Assembly: GCA_946699065.1 (NCBI GenBank)
Contig: CAMPDV010000138.1
Location: 124,001 to 188,000 of the forward strand
Reading direction: 5' to 3'
Origin: Loxodes magnus
Taxonomy: Eukaryota > Ciliophora > Karyorelictea > Loxodida > Loxodidae
DNA: 64,000 nucleotides
Position numbers and translations under genes: made by a program
Notes under the pieces: generated by a model
Database searches by the model: none
The model's input: only the letters and a program-made list of their open reading frames with translations
Told to the model about the DNA's origin: nothing
Shown here: positions 13,425-22,109 of the stretch, one piece after another
How positions within the stretch are numbered: position 1 is the stretch's first letter
Layout: every line of letters begins with the position of its first letter

Positions 13425-14201
13425 ATGGTAGAAGGGTTCAAGAAAGGCTTTTATATCACCTCCCAAAAAGGGGAGAGAAAGTAAGAACCCTCATCTCTAA
13501 CTAACACGTCTTCTTCCTAGAAATAATCTTCTTCTCAAAACCTTCAAGAATAATAGACTCAACTAGGAACTTCCAGATTAACTTAAAAGATGGTACAAAA
13601 GCGCCAAAAAGCTACCTCGATGACACCAACTGAAGAGGAAGGACCTAGAAAGGTGCTGGAGACGCAAGAAGCAGCAGCCGTGCGAGAGTTTGCGATGCCA
13701 CAGTTCCAGGAAGAACAGGCATAAATTTTAGTCGCATTCTCTGACCTGAAGGAGGAAGTAAAGAAGCTATGATTAGAGAATAGAGCTCTAAAAAATCAAG
13801 TTACTGAGCTCAAGGAATGGAAAGAAACCTTCTGGGAAGTCTACGATCGAGAGCAAAACACTTTCTTCAGGGAAATGGGATTGATACAGCAGAGAACAAC
13901 TGTGCTTGAAGAGAACAGCAAGTAGCAACAGTAGACAATTCAAGATCCAATGGACAAAGAAGGAGCTATTAATTTACCGAGGAGTCCAGACAAGAAATGA
14001 ATTAGGAATAAACCAAGATGTTTTGTATGCAAGCAAACTGGACATAAATATAGACAATGTTAGAAATTGAAATTAATTAAATAATAGTACTGGAATAGAA
14101 AATAATAAGAAAAATAATAGTACTAATATTAGGATAAGATTAGACGAGAATTCTGTAACTAATTTTATCCGTCAGGAGGTCAAATCTACAAACCGAAGTG
14201 A
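13425..14201 (+). CDS. Gag-like ORF1 protein with coiled coil and CCHC zinc knuckle (intact)
   Basis: Nucleic-acid-binding protein of an ORF1-only retroelement. It starts MVEGFKKGFYITS, the N-terminal signature shared with the copies at 15.65, 18.27, 21.19 and 37.30 kb. A Gln/Ser-rich low-complexity stretch follows, then a coiled coil (residues about 110-150) with a FWEVYDREQN element related to the FWNIS motif of its relatives, then a zinc knuckle C199-x2-C202-x4-H207-x4-C212 (CFVCKQTGHKYRQC). Two in-frame UGA are at Trp-like sites. The stop is probably the UGA at 14199-14201, but the next UGA (14220-14222) is possible because the family motif PxGxIYK precedes both. GC content and codon use are clearly less AT-biased than the flanks. 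No reverse transcriptase follows, so it depends on enzymes in trans. The empty site is the matching point near 29,745. Confidence 0.8.
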
Positions 14202-14330
14202 TATGCAATCTAAGGCGACTGAAGAAAGAGTCCTGAAGGGAGCTGGTTCCAGCCAGGTTATCAAACTGGTCCTGTGAACACGAGGTTGAAAGTCCTCTAA
14301 GTTCACTAAACTCCAATTTAAACTTTTTAA
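14202..14330 (+). mobile_element. 3' end of the ORF1 element with terminal hairpins
   Basis: Two stems are visible: GCTGG/CCAGC at about 14,242-14,253, and GTGAAC..GAGG/CCTC..GTTCAC at 14,274-14,306, whose two paired segments are separated by unpaired AC and TAA. The layout resembles the terminal hairpins of the other elements in this window. A short AT-rich tail follows. The stems suggest an RNA recognised during reverse transcription; that role is inferred. Confidence 0.6.
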
Positions 14331-14829
14331 TTTAGTAATTTAATTTAAATAAGCAAATATTTTTTAGTATTATTAGCTAGTAAATTAAAATTTCTCATTG
14401 TCAAGAATATTTCTAAATATAAGAAATTTAGGAACAAGTTATATTATGAGTATAGTGCTTTTATAAATACTCTTAAAATAAATAAATGAGTCCTATTTAT
14501 TTAAATAGTAAAATTTTATGAAGCCTATTTTTACTTAAATATTTACAATTAAAATACATTCATTATTTTTAAATATATACCTTTTTTATAGTTAACTTAA
14601 GAAATAAAAAAAAATTAAAATTTGTCAGTTAATATTTATAATTTTAAGCAAGCTAAAAATAAAAAATAATAAAGAGAATAAAATTAAATTAAATTTAGAG
14701 ATTATTAATCTTCCTACTAGAAACTTTTAGTCTTTATGGTGGTTTTTAATTTATAGTTATAACTGTAAATTTTTATTAAAAAGTAAGTTGCTAAGTTAAT
14801 CATTAATCATTAAAATAACTGTTCGACTT

Positions 14830-15654
14830 CCGGCTTAATTGAAATTTTAATTTATAAAATCTACGTTCCTGCATGCACGTTCATTGTATTGCTCTTTTTC
14901 TTGACTTCTCTCTTTTGAATAATCTGAGTTGAGAATTTTTTTCCAGATTTTCCCATTTCCCGATGGAAAGAATTTCGTCGCTCGATACTTCAGTAGCTAT
15001 TAGTTAACATTTCTCCAGATATTCATTCTTATTTTTTTCTATTGGGGACATTTCCGCCATAAATGTCAAGTACTGTTGCAAATGTAGCGTTTTTTTCTTG
15101 CTCTAGGAAATGTCTTTTCTTGTTTCTCTATTTCCATCTTCATGATTTATCAAATCCTTACTTGATATAAACATCTCTTCCTTCTGAGAGTTTAATCCTC
15201 TTCGAGTTTTTTTATGTTTCTAATAAGTTGATAAATCAGCTGTTTCATTTCTAAGTGTTCATTTATTCTATTTCAGTATTATCTTAATCAAAGGTAATAG
15301 AATCTATATTGAATTATTGTAATTTACCTTCTTCGTTTATTATTTATTTTTTCAGTTATTATTTTTATCGATTCAGTTGAGAGGTCTCTTTTTTCAGTTT
15401 TCAATGGAGCTATGTTGACTTTATGTTCTGAATTTTTATCTCAGTTCTTACTTGTCCTTCGATGGAAGAGATCCTCTTTATTTTAATTTGTAGGAGTTAG
15501 TATTTTTTATAAGTTCTTCTAATCTATTAGATAGTTCTGGTTATTTTTATTAAGAAAATCGTTAACTTGAAGGAGACGTGGTGAGAATATGTGCTACTGA
15601 TTTTCTCTTTTGTTCTGAGGAGATGGTATAAAAACTCTTCTTGAAGCCAGCCAT
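14830..15654 (-). pseudogene. ORF1-type gag-like relic (frameshifted)
   Basis: Starts MAGFKKSFYTISS at 15654, the family N-terminus, followed by a Gln/Ser-rich stretch and coiled-coil-like sequence. The coding signal changes frame several times. One change is a single-base deletion near 15,192 relative to the copy at 55.8 kb, which keeps a longer open stretch (LEEELNSQKEEMF). No zinc knuckle remains. The matching position in the right duplication unit (about 30,180-30,240) is uninterrupted, so this is an insertion. The relic ends in a GC-richer segment around 14,820-14,880. Confidence 0.6.
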
Positions 15655-15699
15655 TTTATATTATAAGTTGTTAAGTAATAAAATAAATAAAAAACTTTA

Positions 15700-16690
15700 A
15701 TTTTTAATTTGATAATATAAAATAAAACTTATATGAAATTAAAATAAAGTAGCTATAATATTCTATTTAGTTCAAAAATACACATTTTTTTAATTTAAAA
15801 GCTTCTCTTTAAAAATAGATCATATTTTCTTATTAATCTATCCTTAATGAAATTTTCTACTTTTTTTCTGCCATTCTTGATAGAAAAGCTTCCTTTTTCA
15901 AAATAGAAGCAGCTAATTACTAAGTTTTAGTTATTTATTATACTTTATTAGTAAATTAAAGGATTATAAAATAAAGATATATATTTAAATCTCTAATTTA
16001 GAGTGTGTAACAAATATCATTTAAAGATTAAAAAATGTTTTATTAAAGTTAAAATTTTCCATATTTTATGAAATAAGAAAAATAATTTAAGCAGTGCATA
16101 TATAACACAAAATTAATACTAAAAATTCGAAGAAAATTGTTGGTAAAAATCTTAAAATTTAAAATCTAAATTAAGATTATTTTCTTAGTAAATATTCTAA
16201 AATTAAATAAAAAGAATACTAAAATCCTTTGTGTTTAAAGCTTAAAACTTATTTCTCATATATTTTCTATTCTCTTTTGAATTGCTATCTAATTTTATTT
16301 TATCAGCTAAGAATTTCTTGTACTTAAAATAAATTAATGATGCTAAATACTTTTAAGGAAATTAAGTTTAATTTTATTTAATAAATAAGGCACTCTATAT
16401 TCTTTAATGAACTAATATTTTATAAAACTTTATTATCTTATCATGTATGTAGCTTAATAAGACTGTCTGTTTTTTACAATTTTAAATAAGCATAAGCTTA
16501 ACCTTATATCTTAAAATATTAATGGTTACTAAGTATTTTATTGTATTCTTTAAAAAACCAAAATTAATCTTCTAGGTGATAAGATTAAATATTAAAGAAA
16601 TCTTACTATTAAATCTAGCAATTTAATTTTTAATTTTTTCACATAATTATTTTCTTCCCAAATATTATTATTATTATGAATATATATATT
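15700..16690. other. AT-rich non-coding stretch
   Basis: Part of the old duplication (matches about 30,250-31,130) and of the recent one (matches 56,300-57,290). No gene seen. Confidence 0.5.
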
Positions 16691-16723
16691 TTTAATTAGG
16701 AATAAGCAATACTCCAACTGAGA

Positions 16724-17036
16724 CTAACTTAACACAAGTACTAGGAAGTTCTTCAGAAGCAACAAACTGAACAAAAATTCTGGCAGGAGCCAAGAGGAAA
16801 AAACTGGAGGCATTGAGTAACGGTTGTTGAAAGCTGCCAGAAGACTAGGTCTCTTGGAGCATGACTTCGAATATGCCCTATTAGAAGACAGAATTCCCAA
16901 AGGAGTGAAGCACTGGAGGAAACTTTTAAGGAGTAATTTTATTAATTTTATAAAAAATAAATTTAAAGAGCTGCCCACCATCGAGAGAGCTACACGCTCT
17001 ATAATAGAGTTAATTAATTTTAACTAAAAAAGTTTT
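16724..17036 (+). pseudogene. C-terminal fragment of a retroelement protein
   Basis: The frame starting near 16,824 reads as a basic, helical protein tail (motifs LLEHDFEYALL and KGVKHWRKLLRS). The sequence before it is coding-like in another frame (EQKFWQEPRGKNW), so the piece is 5'-truncated and frameshifted. It runs directly into the structured RNA that also follows the reverse-transcriptase relic at 40.5 kb, so it is probably the 3' end of a LINE-type element. The copy at 57.3-57.6 kb differs by only a few bases. Confidence 0.5.
16967..17000 (+). repeat. Terminal-type hairpin
   Basis: An AGAGC/GCTCT stem encloses an imperfect inner stem and is followed by ATAAT. It belongs to the same hairpin family as 36,290, 45,414, 47,178, 47,444 and 57,562. 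Confidence 0.6.
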
Positions 17037-17320
17037 TGAACCGGAAACTCCTTTCCGATTGCACGACCCGACGCTCTCTTTTTATGGAATAACGGGGATA
17101 TCCTGTTGTACTCCAGGCACAGCTGCTAGGGAGCTCCATCGCTGTGAGCAGCCGGGTTTCAAGCCCCTACCAAGAGCTGATAATCTCAAAGAAAGCGTTC
17201 CCTTCAGAAAATGACTCTGACCAGGGACTTTCTCAACGACAGGAAAGGAACTTGTTCCTAGCCATAAAACTAGAAAGTGTGGTCATGAAGGTCATTTTCA
17301 GCTCCCACCATTTTTTCAAT
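17037..17320 (+). ncRNA. Structured RNA at LINE 3' end (copy A)
   Basis: GC-richer, strongly conserved segment, also at 40,556-40,850 and 57,603-57,905. Stems differ in sequence but keep pairing between copies: CGGAAA/TTTCCG here (17,042-17,057) against ACTGCAA/TTGCAGT at 40,569-40,586. AACGGG/CCTGTT needs a G-U pair on the plus strand, which favours this orientation. Indels of one base between copies argue against a protein. It follows retroelement coding sequence in every case, so I infer a 3' UTR structure that the reverse transcriptase recognises. No match to an RNA family I know. Confidence 0.65.
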
Positions 17321-17359
17321 TATCTCTATAATCGAGTTTATTTATTTGTTTATTTATGA

Positions 17360-18269
17360 ATAAAAGTGTTTGGCCTTCTTGTAGGTATTTCAACCTATTT
17401 CTAACCTGCCTCCATAATGTACCAGAGGCTAAAATCAAATTTTCGTACTCCAACCACTGTTCTGAATTGCTTATTCTTAAAGTCTCAAATTCCTCTTCCA
17501 TTACTAATTATCTTTTTTCTTTTATATATTCCCAAGAACGTTCATCCATAACTGTTTCTATTCTTAATTAGTTTGAACCACTGCTACCTCTTCCTTTTTT
17601 CCTACTGTTGTCTTTGCTTTTGCCAGTAACTCTGTTTGAAATTTAGAAATTTACTTTCTTCACAAGTGTTCTCTTGAACCACAGTAGTAGCAGGATTTCA
17701 CTTCTCCCTTGTATAAAGTCTTGTTAACTTCAATTTCTTCGATCTCCATTTTATCTTATTTCTTCTTGATTCAATTTACTTTCGCAATTTCTGCTGATTT
17801 TCTTATTAGCTGTGTTAATTTACCATCAAGTTCTAAGTATTTTTAATCTTGATTCTGGAATTAGTTGTTTTGACTCTGAGATATGTTCCAGAAAGCGATT
17901 AGATCTCTTTCATGAGTCTTGATTCGATTTCTCTTGTTTATTTAGATTCTCTATTAGTTTATCATTTTTCTTTTTCAGCTTCCTGATCTAGAGGTTTATT
18001 TTGATGAGCTATTCCGTACTCTTCTAACTAGAAGGAATGAACTCTGAGACCTCCTAGCGAAGAGCAGACTTCATCTGCTAATTCGATTTCTCTTATGAGG
18101 TTAGAGTTATTGTATGTGCTATCTTCTGAGCTAGTTTCTTCTCCTCTCCAGGTTATTAGGATTAAGAAAAAGGTTAGTGTTGAGAGAAAGAAGACTATCC
18201 AAGATTGGATTAAGGTTTTTTTTCCAACTTTTTAGAGGTGGTGTAGAAATCTCTTTTGAATCCTTCTAT
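17360..18269 (-). pseudogene. ORF1-type gag-like gene, inverted copy (start codon lost)
   Basis: Reverse complement of the element at 21,192-22,103. The conserved N-terminus EGFKRDFYTTSKK is present, but the first codon is ATA instead of ATG. A Gln/Ser-rich region, a coiled coil (QLIKINLQ...) and the FWNIS motif (TGG here) follow, then a knuckle CYYCGSREHLWRK in which W is encoded by UGA and the last Cys is replaced. The 3' tail contains TAAA repeats (17,335-17,357). Scattered single-base indels break the frame. Confidence 0.7.
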
Positions 18270-18660
18270 TTTATATTTAAATCTATATTTGTTTAGTTAT
18301 TTTCGGTAAATATATATTTAAATATCTTTTTATAATTAAAGAAAATAATTCAAATCCGTTCAATTAAGCAAATGAAGCTATATAATTATTTTCTCTTTTT
18401 TAACTACCTAGCTTATCAAATGCAATGCTATTATTATAAATAATTTAATCTTCTTTAATTTTATAGTTTTCTTATTAATGTGGTATAGATTAAATTTGAA
18501 AAAAGAACATAAAGTTAAATTTATTTTGAAAATACTTTTTAATAATAATTTTTTACTTTTTATTAAAAATTTTATTATCAAGTAAGTTATTATATTAGTT
18601 TAGCACTATATCTAATTAAAATGCTTATATGCTTCATTCTTTAGACTTACACGAATATAA
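18270..18660. other. Non-coding spacer inside the inverted pair
   Basis: AT-rich spacer between two minus-strand ORF1 relics. No coding stretch seen. Confidence 0.5.
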
Positions 18661-19490
18661 AACTAAATGTTTGGTGTTCTTGGAAATTTTTCAAACTCTT
18701 TTCCACCAACCTCTTATATTGTTCTAGAGACTAAATATAAACATTTAAAAGTCTCTACAACTCTTCTCCTTGCTATGCATACTTTCACTGAGATATCCTT
18801 TCGTCTAGATAATGATTGATAACTCATCTTGTATGTTTTCCAAATTTGTTGCAATATAATCTTTCTCTTTTAGTTTTAGTTGTTGTTGTATCTTCTTTTA
18901 GTAGTTCCAGTATTCTTATTTAAATATTTGAATTTCTAACATCTAGAGTTACAATAATAACATATTTTTGCTTCTCGTTTTGGTTTAAATCTTGAGTTAT
19001 TTTCTCCTTCTATTATCATTGGATAATTCCTTTATTCTTTCAGTTCCATTTAACGCTTCAATTTCACTATTTTTCTTCTATTTTTTCTAACTTGTTGATC
19101 AGATCTTTTTTCTTCTATTGATAGTTTTGAGATAACTGTTCTAGTCTTGTGAAATATTTCAAAATTCATTAAGGGCTCTTTCCTAGGTAATGAGTCTCAA
19201 TCTTATTTCCTCTGCAAGTTCAAGTTTTTCCGTTAACTTATTATTGTCTTCTTCAATTTTTTTTATCTCTTCTTGGAGGTCCAGCGCCACTTTAATCAGT
19301 TAATCATAGCTTATTTGCTACTATGTGGTGAGATCCGAGACTTCTGAGCGCATTATATTTTTATCCTATTTTCTAGGCTTTCCTTCAGAGGTGAGAGACT
19401 CATCCTGTTGAGTGACCTTATTGCTACCCTTTTCCTGATCCTAGCTTTTCTAGGATGTTGTTAACTTTTTTTGGAACTACAAAGAATCCT
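18660..19490 (-). pseudogene. Diverged ORF1-type coiled-coil relic
   Basis: N-terminus ISGFFVVP near 19,490 matches the family signature with ATG changed to ATA, then shifts frame. The coiled coil (QLIKVALDLQEEIKK, then LELAEEIRLRLI) leads into ALNEFWNISQDQN, where Trp is TGA (19,159-19,161); relatives at 36,868 and 62,120 have TGG at this site. A degraded knuckle CYYCNSRC follows. This copy lacks a piece kept in the duplicate (59.2-60.05 kb), where the knuckle reads CYYCNSRMYLWKRC with TGG. Confidence 0.65.
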
Positions 19491-20580
19491 GATATCTTTT
19501 TATTTCTATACTTATGCTTCTATTCTTATTTTAAAATATTAAACTCCTAACTTTTCCAATTTTATCTTACCTGTATAAAAATTTTATGCTTATTTATTTT
19601 CTATTATTGGTTTTTTAATTTTTAACCAAAAGTTGCTCAACAACTTAAAAATTTCAAGTTTATTAAATTCCTTTATGCGAGATTGGATAATCTCTTATAT
19701 TAAATGTTTGCAAATCTAGAAAAATTAAAAAAGAAAGGAGAATAATGATTTATATAATTCCTTGGCTTTGATAATTATAAGGATATAATACTTTTATTTT
19801 AAACTGAAAGAAATATTATCATTCTTTGTTTAAAATGCCTTGTATATTCTAAGACTACTAACTTTTCTTTTTAAAGTTTATTAATATTTTCAGCTTTAAA
19901 GAACTCAATATTTTTAATGAAGCTACTAAGATTAAAGACAGATAAATCACACTTAAATTAATTGCTAAACTAGCAAAAATATCCGACTCTACCAAGCATT
20001 TAAAAAAATGCAATTTAGATTCTCAAAGGTATATGAAAAAAGCAGTTGTTAAAATCTTAATTTTATAAAGGAAATTAAATAAATTTTTTCTCTATATAAA
20101 GCATTAAACACGTAAGTACAAACAATTTAAACTTGATAAAATTCCTATTATTTCTCATTTATCGTAAGACAATGATTAGAAGTATCTATCAAGCAAAAAA
20201 TAATAACTTTAATTATATATAGTAGATAAATCTTTAACTAATAAAAGTTATGCTTATTTAAATTTAACCTTTTCTTTTACAGAGTTTTATAAAAACATTA
20301 CTATAAATATAAAATAAATTATTTTATAATAGCTTTAACTATATAATTTTCATATAATCGAACATTTATTTGTTTTTATTCTATAATTGTAGTTAAAATT
20401 AGTATAATTTCTGCTATAAGAAATGATTGAAAACAATTTTAATATTTTACTTAATTTATATGAAATAAATTACATTTTTAAAACTAAAGATATAATTTAA
20501 ATATTTAGGAGGAAAATAAAATTCCCAGAAATTACCTATCCAAAACTAAATAAATAATATAGAAAATAGATAATCAGTAT
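19491..20580. other. AT-rich non-coding stretch
   Basis: No coding stretch seen. Nearly identical to 60,060-61,127. Confidence 0.5.
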
Positions 20581-21075
20581 ATGCAAACTCAGAACTTAAA
20601 GCTACAACTTTCGGAAAGATCTTCAAGACAGATATTACCTTATCGAGAATCCTCATTGCATCGTGGAGAATTGGACAAGTTCCAACATATTTTTAATTAA
20701 AATTGTTACATAGATTAAGAGAATGGTTAATAGCAAAGATTGAATAAGGTGATATAAGAAAATCAATAGCCTATGATTAAAATTATATCAACTAATTCCC
20801 AAAAATAAGATAGAATACATAGATTTACAAATAAAAATTTTCAACAAAACGCTGCTCAAAAGTAGATTGGAATTATTAGAAATGAAAAATGATGAATGAT
20901 TGAAAAGTGATGAATCTAAGGAAGAGGAAGTAAAAACCAAGAAAATAGGGATGAGAACGAGGAAGAAAATGAATAACAAGAAGAGCTAAAAGAGTAAGTG
21001 GAAGAATAGAAGGAATAAATTGATAACTAAGATGATCAAGCTGAAGTATAAGATGAAAATGATGGCTCGAGATGA
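20581..21075 (+). CDS. Unrecognised protein with acidic Gln-rich tail (copy A)
   Basis: 165 codons from ATG 20581 to TGA 21073-21075. The open frame also extends upstream to about 20,521 without a further stop. The first two thirds are Gln-rich and polar (e.g. LSERSSRQILPYRESSLH). The last third alternates Glu with Gln (UAA/UAG) and Asp, a pattern that makes sense only under the reassigned code. Two UGA-UGA pairs lie in the middle (EK-UGA-UGA-MIEK-UGA-UGA). They may be Trp-Trp, or the first may be a stop. The copy at 61,128-61,622 has the same length, with the second pair changed to UGA-CGA. It lies between inverted ORF1 elements. No domain recognised. Confidence 0.5.
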
Positions 21076-21191
21076 AAAGCTTATTAATAATTCTATAGTA
21101 TCTTTAATTGAAGGAAGTAATTCTAAAAATTAATAATTTTACAAGACTATTTTAGCTTAGCTTAACTTTGGGAGGAAAATAAAAAATATAA

Positions 21192-22103
21192 ATGGAAGGA
21201 TTTAAAAGAGATTTCTACATCACCTCTAAAAAGTTGGAAAAAAAACCTTAATCCAATCTTGGATAGTCTTCTTTCTCTCAACACTAACCTTTTTCTTAAT
21301 CCTAATAACCTGGAGAGGAGAAGAAACTAGCTCAGAAGATAGCACATACAATAACTCTAACCTCATAAGAGAAATCGAATTAGCAGATGAAGTCTGCTCT
21401 TCGCTAGGAGGTCTCAGAGTTCATTCCTTCTAGTTAGAAGAGTACGGAATAGCTCATCAAAATAAACCTCTAGATCAGGAAGCTGAAAAAGAAAAATGAT
21501 AAACTAATAGAGAATCTAAATAAACAAGAGAAATCGAATCAAGACTCATGAAAGAGATCTAATCGCTTTCTGGAACATATCTCAGAGTCAAAACAACTAA
21601 TTCCAGAATCAAGATTAAAAATACTTAGAACTTGATGGTAAATTAACACAGCTAATAAGAAAATCAGCAGAAATTGCGAAAGTAAATTGAATCAAGAAGA
21701 AATAAGATAAAATGGAGATCGAAGAAATTGAAGTTAACAAGACTTTATACAAGGGAGAAGTGAAATCCTGCTACTACTGTGGTTCAAGAGAACACTTGTG
21801 AAGAAAGTAAATTTCTAAATTTCAAACAGAGTTACTGGCAAAAGCAAAGACAACAGTAGGAAAAAAGGAAGAGGTAGCAGTGGTTCAAACTAATTAAGAA
21901 TAGAAACAGTTATGGATGAACGTTCTTGGGAATATATAAAAGAAAAAAGGTAATAGTAATGGAAGAGGAATTTGAGACTTTAAGAATAAGCAATTCAGAA
22001 CAGTGGTTGGAGTACGAAAATTTGATTTTAGCCTCTGGTGCAATATGGAGGCAGGTTAGAAATAGGTTGAAATACTTCAAGAAGGCCAAACACTTTTATT
22101 CAT
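21192..22103 (+). pseudogene. ORF1-type gag-like gene, forward copy of inverted pair
   Basis: Starts MEGFKRDFYITSKK, then a Gln/Ser-rich region and coiled coil. A two-base loss relative to its duplicate near 21,515 shifts the frame before the FWNIS motif. The knuckle CYYCGSREHLWRK (21,769 on) has W encoded by UGA and ends with Gln instead of Cys. The C-terminal part MEEEFETLRISNSEQWLEY is shared by all four copies of this pair. The 3' end has an AATA/TAAA-type tail. The inverted partner is 17,360-18,269. Confidence 0.7.
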
Positions 22104-22109
22104 AAATAA

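Larger units (their letters stand above)
5900..16680. repeat. Left unit of an old tandem duplication
   Basis: This stretch aligns colinearly with 22,110-31,140. Anchors: 6,185 with 22,505; 7,015 with 23,360; the TOP3B-UBC12 genes; 11,950 with 28,280; 12,960 with 29,275; 14,400 with 29,810; 15,760 with 30,280. Non-coding anchors are roughly three quarters identical by eye, so the duplication is not recent. This unit contains two retroelement insertions (about 13.42-14.33 and 14.83-15.70 kb) that are absent from the right unit, which serves as the empty-site allele. Limits are approximate. Confidence 0.75.

Noticed and set aside
17144-17359. Plus ORF MSSRVSSPYQEL... over the structured RNA (also 57,703-57,954)
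   Set aside because: The diverged copy at 40.6 kb has an indel that breaks this frame while stems are preserved by paired changes.
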